From assembly GCA_036378155.1 (NCBI GenBank), contig DASUXA010000090.1:1-14284 (forward strand): 14,284 nt of DNA, given 5' to 3'. The position numbers and the translations under genes were made by a program. Each line of letters opens with the position of its first letter. Within the stretch, counting starts at the first letter, position 1. Source of the DNA: DASUXA01 sp036378155 (GTDB lineage Bacteria; Actinomycetota; Actinomycetes; Mycobacteriales; Micromonosporaceae). A model generated the notes under the pieces. That model saw only the letters and a list, made by a program, of their open reading frames with translations, had not been told where the DNA came from and did no database searches. Below, in pieces: positions 1 through 5,602 of this stretch.

Positions 1-1407
1 GCCTTCCTCGCGGCGATCGACGAGACGATCAAGTACTTCAACGACGGCGACATTGTCGAGGGCACTGTCGTCAAGGTCGATCGAGACGAGGTCTTGCTCG
101 ACATCGGCTACAAGACCGAGGGCGTCATCCCCTCGCGCGAGTTGTCGATCAAGCACGACGTCGACCCTGCTGAGGTTGTCTCGGTCGGTGACCACATCGA
201 GGCCCTGGTTCTCCAGAAGGAGGACAAGGAAGGGCGGCTGATCCTCTCGAAGAAGCGGGCGCAGTACGAGCGCGCCTGGGGGACCATCGAGAAGATCAAG
301 GAGGAGGACGGCGTCGTTCGCGGCTCCGTCATCGAGGTGGTCAAGGGTGGCCTCATCCTCGACATCGGGCTGCGCGGCTTCCTGCCCGCCTCGCTCGTCG
401 AGATGCGCCGCGTCCGCGACCTGCAGCCGTACGTCGGCCGGGAACTCGAGGCGAAGATCATCGAGCTGGACAAGAACCGCAACAACGTGGTGCTGTCCCG
501 TCGTGCCTACCTCGAGCAGACCCAGTCCGAGGTGCGCACCGAGTTCCTCAACAAGCTGCAGAAGGGCCAGGTCCGCAAGGGCGTGGTCTCCTCGATCGTC
601 AACTTCGGCGCGTTCGTCGACCTCGGCGGCGTCGACGGTCTGGTGCACGTCTCCGAGCTGTCCTGGAAGCACATCGACCACCCGTCCGAGGTTGTCGAGG
701 TGGGCCAGGAGGTCGAGGTCGAGGTGCTCGACGTCGACCTCGACCGCGAGCGGGTCTCGCTGTCGCTGAAGGCGACCCAGGAAGACCCGTGGCGGCAGTT
801 CGCCCGCACCCACGCGATCCAGCAGATCGTGCCGGGCAAGGTCACCAAGCTGGTGCCGTTCGGCGCGTTCGTCCGCGTCGACGACGGCATCGAGGGTCTG
901 GTGCACATCTCCGAGCTGGCCGAGCGCCACGTGGAGATCCCGGAGCAGGTGGTACAGGTCGGCTCCGAGGTGATGGTCAAGGTCATCGACATCGACCTGG
1001 AGCGCCGGCGCATCTCGCTGTCGCTGAAGCAGGCCAACGAGGGCTTCGTCGAGGGCGAGGAGCACTTCGACCCGACCTTGTACGGCATGGCGGCGACGTA
1101 CGACGAGCAGGGCAACTACATCTACCCGGAGGGCTTCGACCCGGAGACCGGCGAGTGGCTGCCCGGCTACGAGAAGCAGCGCGAGGAGTGGGAGCGGCAG
1201 TACGCCGAGGCCCGCGCGCGCTGGGAGGCGCACACCAAGCAGGTCCAGTCGGCGCGTGCCGCCGAGTCGGCGGCGGAGACCGGCACCACCGGCAACGTGT
1301 CGAGCTCGACGCCGACCCGGCAGCAGCAGGAGGAGCCGGCCGGCACGCTGGCGACCGACGAGGCTCTCGCCGCGCTGCGCGAGAAGCTGGCTGGCGGTCG
1401 CGGCTGA
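1..1407 (+). CDS. rpsA: 30S ribosomal protein S1, 5' end outside the window
   Basis: S1 is the mRNA-binding protein of the small ribosomal subunit and helps load messages for initiation. The reading frame is open from base 1 and ends at TGA 1405-1407, giving 468 visible residues. The true start lies upstream, probably about 20-30 residues away judging by the usual 480-500 residue length. Four OB-fold S1 repeats are visible, at roughly residues 16-86, 105-171, 188-261 and 277-347. Repeats 3 and 4 carry the classic pattern NFGAFVDLGGVDGLVHVSEL or PFGAFVRVDDGIEGLVHISEL, each closing with RVSLSLK or RISLSLK. Four repeats rather than the six of E. coli S1 is the actinobacterial arrangement. The tail, from about residue 360, is rich in Tyr, Glu and Arg (FDPETGEWLPGYEKQREEWERQY) and ends in a disordered Ser/Thr/Ala/Glu stretch. 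Together with coaE and uvrB it marks a conserved actinobacterial core block. Identification is firm. Confidence 0.97.
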   Translation, partial: AFLAAIDETIKYFNDGDIVEGTVVKVDRDEVLLDIGYKTEGVIPSRELSIKHDVDPAEVVSVGDHIEALVLQKEDKEGRLILSKKRAQYERAWGTIEKIKEEDGVVRGSVIEVVKGGLILDIGLRGFLPASLVEMRRVRDLQPYVGRELEAKIIELDKNRNNVVLSRRAYLEQTQSEVRTEFLNKLQKGQVRKGVVSSIVNFGAFVDLGGVDGLVHVSELSWKHIDHPSEVVEVGQEVEVEVLDVDLDRERVSLSLKATQEDPWRQFARTHAIQQIVPGKVTKLVPFGAFVRVDDGIEGLVHISELAERHVEIPEQVVQVGSEVMVKVIDIDLERRRISLSLKQANEGFVEGEEHFDPTLYGMAATYDEQGNYIYPEGFDPETGEWLPGYEKQREEWERQYAEARARWEAHTKQVQSARAAESAAETGTTGNVSSSTPTRQQQEEPAGTLATDEALAALREKLAGGRG

Positions 1408-1432
1408 CGGCGGTCCGTCGCGCGTCACCTAC

Positions 1433-1472
1433 GCTGAAGGCCCCGACCGGATGCCCGGTCGGGGCCTTCAGC
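1433..1472. terminator. Intrinsic hairpin terminator, bidirectional, between rpsA and the minus-strand copper operon
   Basis: A perfect 18-bp inverted repeat (1433-1450 with 1455-1472) encloses a four-base ATGC loop. It begins 25 bases after the rpsA stop codon and ends 10 bases before the last codon of the convergent membrane-protein gene. There is no T-tract on either side, which is usual in high-GC actinobacteria. Its position between converging genes suggests it ends transcription in both directions. Confidence 0.85.
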
Positions 1473-1482
1473 TGTGCCGAGG

Positions 1483-1962
1483 TCAGTCCGCCGTGGCGGG
1501 CTCCCCGAGCGTCGCGGCGGCAGTCCGGTCCGAGCCCGTCCGGTCCGTTTCCGTCCGGGCGGTACCCGGTTCGGCGAGCCAGCCCCTGGCGCGCATCCCC
1601 ACCAGCGCGCACGCCGCGATGATCGCCTCGGCGGCGACGCACACCACGTCGAGGGCGCCGACCGCCTCCGGCTCACCGGCGTCCGGTCCGACCGGCAGCC
1701 CACTGGTACGGCTGACCGCCCACAACCCGATGACGGCGAGGTTGACCAGCGCACCGGTGAGCAGTACGCGCCGGTCGCCGGTCCACGCCAGCGCCGCCCA
1801 GATCACCTGGAACGCGCCGAGCACCGTGAAGAACACCGCGTACCAGACCCATTCCGCCCGGTGCTCCGGTACCACCGCGTAGTGCGCCAGACCCGCGACG
1901 ACCGACATCACAGCCGCGACGTACGGGGCCCGAGCCGCCCGCCCGGCGATCGTCGCGCTCAC
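1483..1962 (-). CDS. Small four-helix membrane protein, last gene of the copper operon, function unknown
   Basis: This encodes 159 residues from a GTG start whose bases overlap the stop codon of the nitrite reductase gene (GTGA overlap, 1959-1962), so translation is probably coupled. Four hydrophobic segments are visible at about residues 12-31, 38-60, 67-84 and 101-122. A hydrophilic Thr/Arg/Asp tail of about 30 residues follows. Two histidines (27 and 34) lie near the end of helix 1 in GLAHYAVVPEH, followed by EWVWYAVFF and later SRTSGLPVGPDAGEPEAVGALDV, which read like conserved family signatures rather than random membrane sequence. I cannot name the family. The tight coupling to two copper enzymes suggests a partner role such as electron delivery, anchoring or metal handling, but that is inference. 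A longer upstream start would only read into the nitrite reductase coding region and is unlikely. Confidence 0.85.
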   Translation of the reverse strand: MSATIAGRAARAPYVAAVMSVVAGLAHYAVVPEHRAEWVWYAVFFTVLGAFQVIWAALAWTGDRRVLLTGALVNLAVIGLWAVSRTSGLPVGPDAGEPEAVGALDVVCVAAEAIIAACALVGMRARGWLAEPGTARTETDRTGSDRTAAATLGEPATAD

Positions 1963-3413
1963 TTGTCGCCTCCCACCTGGAACACGCCGAGCGCGCCGCG
2001 CGACATGTTCATCATCTTGTGCGTGATGAACGGGTACGTCCCGGCGTCCGGCAGCGTGAACTCCACGAAACCGCCCTGGGTGGGCTGCAGGTCCAGCGTC
2101 TGCGACCCGCCGTGGTTCGGGTTGTCCGGGGTGAGCCGATACGCGCCTTCCTTCCACACCGTGTCGAAGATCGTGCCGACCACGTGGAACGCCATGTTCT
2201 CGTTCGGACCGGCGTTGTCCAGCCACACCCGTACCCGGTCACCGGGGTTCACCCTGATCGGGGCGAAGGCGTACTGGTTGTAGTACCCGTTGAACACCAC
2301 GGCGTCGTCGGTGCCGGCCATCATCTTCTTCAGGTCGCCCGGCTGCCCCTGCGGCCCGAGGTACAGCTCCGACTGGACCAGCACGATCTCCTTGTCGACC
2401 TTGTCCAGGGTCGGTGGGTCGACCACGACCGCGCCGTACATGCCGTTGCCCATGTGGTAGATCATCGGGTCGGCGCCGCAGTGGTACGTGAAGATCCCCG
2501 CGAACTGTGCCTTGAACTGGTAGTCCAGCGACTCGTGCGGCTTGATCTTCCGCATCTGTACGTTCGGCGCCACCTTCGAGGCGTGGAAGTCGATGGAGTG
2601 CTCCATCGAGCCGTCGTTGACCAGGTGGATGGTGAAGACGTCGCCCACCCTGCCGTGCAGGATCGGACCGGGCGCCGTGCCGTTGTACGTCCAGCGCATC
2701 TGCTTGACGCCCGGCGCGACCTCCTGCACCAGCTCCTGCACGTGCAACGTGACGTCGTGGGTGGTGCCGCCGTCGACCGGCTTGAGCGTCGGGTCCATCG
2801 GCTTCCAGTCGGCCGCCGGCTTGGCACTCGCGTCGATCTTCGCGTCACCGCTGTTCGCGGTGGCGGTACCGCCGCCGCCGGTGCTCTTCGTGTCGCCCTG
2901 GCTGCCGGATACGTTGATCGTCAGGACCATCCCGGCGTCCTTGTGCCCGGCGACCAGGCACCACGCCTCGGTCGACGTGCTGATCACTCCCCAGTGGAAG
3001 GTGGCGTCCTTACCTGGGTCGATGAGCGGGGTGTCCTTGCCCTCCAGGGCGAGGGTGTGCTGCTGGTTGCCCTTGTTCGTGACGTGCACGGTGACGTCCG
3101 CGCCCGCCGGTACGTCGATCGACGAGGGCTTGACGTACATGTCGCCCTCTTCGATGTCGAAGCTGAGCTTCTTGCCGGCGCCGGCTGCCACCGCGTTCGC
3201 GCCGTGGCCGGACGCGCTCGCCGACGTCGCGGTCATCTCGCCGTCCGGGCGGACGAGTCCGACCAGGACGAACCCGGCGAGCAGACCGAGCGCGACGCCG
3301 CTGGTGATGGTGGGGGAGTGTGGAGCCAGTCGGCTGAGCGCCGACCGCACCCGGGTACCGATGTCGTGACGCGGGGGACCCGCGGGAGGGATGTCTGGTG
3401 CGGGGACGGGCAC
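1959..3413 (-). CDS. nirK: Membrane-anchored copper nitrite reductase with an N-terminal extra cupredoxin domain
   Basis: It is predicted to reduce nitrite to nitric oxide on the outer face of the membrane. The chosen GTG at 3413 has GGAGG six bases upstream; an in-frame GTG at 3443 would add ten residues but has no ribosome binding site. Numbering below is from the 3443 start (subtract 10). A single hydrophobic segment at about 47-65 should anchor the protein. Domain 1 (about 90-180) is a cupredoxin with type 1 copper ligands His129, Cys162, His167 and Met172. A Gly/Ser/Thr linker follows. Domains 2 and 3 (about 225-490) are the NirK core: type 1 copper His282, Cys322, His330, Met335; type 2 copper His287, His321, His475. 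The two catalytic residues known from the family, Asp in HSIDFH (285) and His in AFHVVG (420), are present; the FHVVGTIFDTVW motif is AniA-like. A fused electron-carrier domain is known in Hyphomicrobium-type enzymes. Upstream is a multicopper oxidase, downstream an overlapping membrane protein. Nitrite as the substrate is inferred from the intact site. Confidence 0.9.
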   Translation of the reverse strand: MPVPAPDIPPAGPPRHDIGTRVRSALSRLAPHSPTITSGVALGLLAGFVLVGLVRPDGEMTATSASASGHGANAVAAGAGKKLSFDIEEGDMYVKPSSIDVPAGADVTVHVTNKGNQQHTLALEGKDTPLIDPGKDATFHWGVISTSTEAWCLVAGHKDAGMVLTINVSGSQGDTKSTGGGGTATANSGDAKIDASAKPAADWKPMDPTLKPVDGGTTHDVTLHVQELVQEVAPGVKQMRWTYNGTAPGPILHGRVGDVFTIHLVNDGSMEHSIDFHASKVAPNVQMRKIKPHESLDYQFKAQFAGIFTYHCGADPMIYHMGNGMYGAVVVDPPTLDKVDKEIVLVQSELYLGPQGQPGDLKKMMAGTDDAVVFNGYYNQYAFAPIRVNPGDRVRVWLDNAGPNENMAFHVVGTIFDTVWKEGAYRLTPDNPNHGGSQTLDLQPTQGGFVEFTLPDAGTYPFITHKMMNMSRGALGVFQVGGDK

Positions 3414-3467
3414 GGTGAACCTCCGTTTCTCAGTGCGTGCCACGAGGGGGTACGAAACGCGCCGAAC

Positions 3468-4505
3468 TCAGGAGATGCGCATCTCGGTGAACAGGCCGAA
3501 CATTCCCTGCGCGCCTTCGGAGTGCGGGAAGATGTGGCAGTGGAACGCCCAGGTGCCCTTGGCGTCGGCGTGGACGAGGACGGTGTAGCGCTCGCCGGGT
3601 GACACGGGGACCGTGTCCGCCTTGTACGGCGCGGGCAGCGGGAAGCCGTCCTTGGCGATCACCAACTGGTCGACGCCGTGCAGGTGCATCGGGTGTTCCA
3701 TCGTCCCGACGTTGATGTACGTGATCTCCACCCAGTCGCCGAGGCGCGCGTCGATCGGCTTGGTCGCCGGGAACGACTTTCCGTTGATCGTCATGCCGAT
3801 CGTGCCGGCGTCCTGCAGCTGCATGAGCACGACCTGGTTCGGCTTGATGTTGTCCGGCGTCGCGATGTCACCGACCTCGATGGCGCCGTACATCCCGCTG
3901 GTGACCTGCTTGGTGCCGTCGTGGTGCGAGTGGTACCAGGTGACCATCGGCCGCGTCGCGGTCCAGGTGTACGTGAAACTTTCGCCCGGCTTGATCGGGT
4001 CCTGGGTCACGTCGGACACGCCGTCCATGTCGTTCGGTACCTGCATGCCGTGCCAGTGCACGCTGGTCGACTCGGGCAGCTTGTTGTCGACCACGATCTT
4101 GACCTTGTCGCCCACGTTCAACTTCAGCGTCGGGCCCGGCACAGTGCCGTTGAAGGTCCAGGCGTCGACCACCTTGCCCGGCTCGATTTCCCACTTGGCG
4201 ACCTTTGCGGTCAGGTGGAACTCCTTGGTGCCGTCCGGCAGCACGGCGGTGGGCTGCAGCACCTGACCGCCTTCGCCCTTGGTGGCCGCCGGGAACGACC
4301 GGTCCCGCTTGGCCATCTGGGCGTCCATGGTCTGCCAGTCCGTCGAGTTCGCCGCGCCGTGGCTCAGCGCGGGCGCGGCGGCGGTCTGCCCGGCGGGAGA
4401 CGTCGCCTCCGGCTCGCCGGTGGCGCCGGCGGAGGTGACCCACACCGGTACCGCCATCGCCGCGGCGAACGAGATCGCCAGGGCGAGTCCGCTGGTTCGC
4501 GCCAT
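3468..4505 (-). CDS. Secreted two-domain multicopper oxidase
   Basis: Multicopper oxidases oxidise a substrate at a type 1 copper and reduce O2 to water at a trinuclear centre. This 345-residue protein has an N-terminal Sec-type signal (MARTSGLALA followed by a hydrophobic Ala/Val stretch to about residue 28). It then has two cupredoxin domains carrying all four copper motifs: HWHG (150-153), HSHH (192-195), HPMHLHG (271-277) and HCHIFPHSEGAQGM (322-335). The domain 1 motif HSHH has no cysteine, so type 1 copper is only in domain 2 (Cys323, His271, His328, Met335), as in small-laccase type enzymes. Met335 is seven residues after His328 rather than the five typical of laccases. The ATG at 4505 has AAGGGAGGAG directly upstream. 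It is the first gene of an operon with the nitrite reductase, 54 bases between stop and next start. Substrate is unknown: Cu(I), phenolics, or a role linked to nitrite or NO chemistry are all possible. Confidence 0.92.
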   Translation of the reverse strand: MARTSGLALAISFAAAMAVPVWVTSAGATGEPEATSPAGQTAAAPALSHGAANSTDWQTMDAQMAKRDRSFPAATKGEGGQVLQPTAVLPDGTKEFHLTAKVAKWEIEPGKVVDAWTFNGTVPGPTLKLNVGDKVKIVVDNKLPESTSVHWHGMQVPNDMDGVSDVTQDPIKPGESFTYTWTATRPMVTWYHSHHDGTKQVTSGMYGAIEVGDIATPDNIKPNQVVLMQLQDAGTIGMTINGKSFPATKPIDARLGDWVEITYINVGTMEHPMHLHGVDQLVIAKDGFPLPAPYKADTVPVSPGERYTVLVHADAKGTWAFHCHIFPHSEGAQGMFGLFTEMRIS

Positions 4506-4525
4506 ATCTCCTCCCTTCTGAGGGA

Positions 4526-4592
4526 TTGTTTCTCACTGACAAACTAGTTTTTACAAGCTCTATTGTGTAATCGCGTATGACCGGTCTCACAA
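4526..4592 (-). promoter_or_regulatory. AT-rich promoter/operator region of the copper operon
   Basis: This is the least GC-rich patch of the window and lies just upstream of the multicopper oxidase. It holds three small inverted repeats: TTGT-N9-ACAA at 4526-4542, the perfect palindrome AAACTAGTTT at 4541-4550, and TTACA-N10-TGTAA at 4551-4570. On the minus strand a weak promoter can be drawn with TTGTGA (4592-4587) as -35 and TACACA (17-bp spacing) or CACAAT (19-bp spacing) as -10, placing the TTACA/TGTAA repeat over the -10 and start site. This is the layout expected of a repressor operator, but the regulator is not identifiable and the promoter call is tentative. The rest of the gap up to coaE (4593-4682) shows nothing distinctive. 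Confidence 0.4.
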
Positions 4593-4682
4593 CGTGGCGT
4601 GCGCGGCGCGGGGCGTCTCCGGTCGCGACGCGTGGGCGCTCCCGGTGCGGCGGGAAGACCGGCGATCGGGTTCACTGGACGC

Positions 4683-5312
4683 GTGGTGATGGTGGGTCTC
4701 ACCGGCGGTATCGGTGCCGGCAAGAGCGCGGTCGCGCAACGACTGGCCGAACTGGGCGCGGTCGTGATCGACGCAGATCGGCTGGCCAGGGAGGTCGTGG
4801 CGCCCGGCACCGACGGACTCGCGGAGATCGTGGCGACCTTCGGGCCGTCCGTCCTGGACGTCGAGGGCGGCCTGGACCGCGCCGCGCTCGGTCGGCTGGT
4901 GTTCGCCGACGAACCGGCGCGCCGCAGGCTGGAGGCGATCATCCATCCGAGAGTCCGGCGACGTACCGCCGAACTCGTCGCCGCCGCACCGCCGGACGCG
5001 GTGATCGTCAACGACATCCCGCTCCTGGTCGAGAGCGGTCTTGCCGCCGGCTTCGACCTGGTCGTCGTGGTCGAGGCCGATCCCGAGGTGCGGGTCGAGC
5101 GGTTGGTGCGGTACCGGGGGATGAGCGAGCGGGAAGCCCGCGCCCGGATCGCCGCCCAGGCCACCGACGAGCAGCGTCGCGCGGTCGCCGACGTGGTGAT
5201 CAGGAACGACGGGAGCCTGGTCGACCTGGTCGGCAAAGTGGACGAGGTGTGGCGGGAGCGCCTTGAGCGGTACGTCCGACCGGGCTCGGCGGCGGCCGGT
5301 CAGGGCGGCTGA
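4683..5312 (+). CDS. coaE: Dephospho-CoA kinase
   Basis: It catalyses the last step of coenzyme A synthesis, ATP-dependent phosphorylation of the ribose 3'-hydroxyl of dephospho-CoA, in the cytoplasm. The protein begins VVMVGLTGGIGAGKS, with the P-loop GGIGAGKS near the N-terminus. The other family motifs follow in order: IDADRLAREVV (substrate-side DAD motif), IIHPRVR, VNDIPLLVESG (PLL-E motif), VERLVRYRGMSEREARARIAAQ (lid region) and ADVVIRNDGS. At 209 residues it matches the usual length of about 200. Start choice is uncertain: GTG 4683, GTG 4686 and ATG 4689 are adjacent and none has a strong ribosome binding site; 4683 matches the usual spacing (M-x-x-VGLTGG) before the P-loop. An in-frame ATG at 4599 would add a 28-residue Arg/Gly-rich extension unlike the family. 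It lies between rpsA and uvrB as in other actinobacteria, but here a minus-strand operon intervenes on the rpsA side. Confidence 0.95.
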   Translation: MVMVGLTGGIGAGKSAVAQRLAELGAVVIDADRLAREVVAPGTDGLAEIVATFGPSVLDVEGGLDRAALGRLVFADEPARRRLEAIIHPRVRRRTAELVAAAPPDAVIVNDIPLLVESGLAAGFDLVVVVEADPEVRVERLVRYRGMSEREARARIAAQATDEQRRAVADVVIRNDGSLVDLVGKVDEVWRERLERYVRPGSAAAGQGG

Positions 5313-5336
5313 CGCGGTCGGGTTCGTGGCACAGAA

Positions 5337-5488
5337 AGGCCGCTCGCGGCGGTCGGTCTGCACCGTCGGTGCGACCACGTCGGGGCGCCTCGCCAGCTGT
5401 GACGCCGGGGCTGCAGCCCTCCGCGCCGGGAGACTGACGGGACCACTGGGGTCCGATCGAGTTCCCGGACGGCCGCCGCGAGCGGCCT
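5337..5488 (+). other. Long-range inverted repeat enclosing hairpins, possible structured RNA in the coaE-uvrB spacer
   Basis: The 290-base spacer 5313-5602 has no convincing gene. Bases 5337-5355 pair with 5470-5488 over 19 positions; the only non-Watson-Crick pair is T5353 with G5472, which is a G-U wobble in plus-strand RNA but an A-C mismatch in minus-strand RNA. Inside lie GCACC/GGTGC (5360-5364 with 5368-5372), the 12-base palindrome GGGCTGCAGCCC (5408-5419), and GGACC/GGTCC (5440-5444 with 5450-5454). Drawn together these make a long closing stem with three internal hairpins. It could be a small RNA, a leader of uvrB, or a terminator/processing structure after coaE. No known RNA family is recognised. 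Confidence 0.4.
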
Positions 5489-5534
5489 ACGCATTGACGG
5501 TAGCGCGGTGACCTCTGCCACACAATCGCGTTCT

Positions 5535-5551
5535 CGTGCCGGATCGGCACG
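5535..5551. promoter_or_regulatory. Palindrome in the uvrB leader
   Basis: CGTGCCG-GAT-CGGCACG is a perfect 7-bp inverted repeat with a 3-base centre, 51 bases before the uvrB ATG. It could be an operator or a small hairpin in the leader. It does not resemble the actinobacterial LexA box (GAAC-N4-GTTC). Nearby, TTGACG at 5494-5499 could be a -35 element, but no well-spaced -10 is evident (CACAAT at 5521-5526 is 21 bases away). Confidence 0.3.
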
Positions 5552-5602
5552 GTCGAGCCGCGACCCGGCGGAAGCGTCCTACCGCTGACGTACGGTGGGC
5601 TC

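Noticed and set aside
2019..3602. A 527-codon open frame on the plus strand opposite nirK
   Set aside because: It mirrors the nirK coding strand, is dominated by Arg, Val, His and Asp, and runs through the junction into the oxidase gene.
4599..4682. A longer N-terminus for coaE from ATG 4599
   Set aside because: It adds an Arg/Gly/Ala-rich stretch without family similarity; known dephospho-CoA kinases begin a few residues before the P-loop.
5313..5602. A LexA/SOS box before uvrB
   Set aside because: No GAAC-N4-GTTC element was found; GTTC occurs alone (near 5460 and 5530) without its partner half-site.
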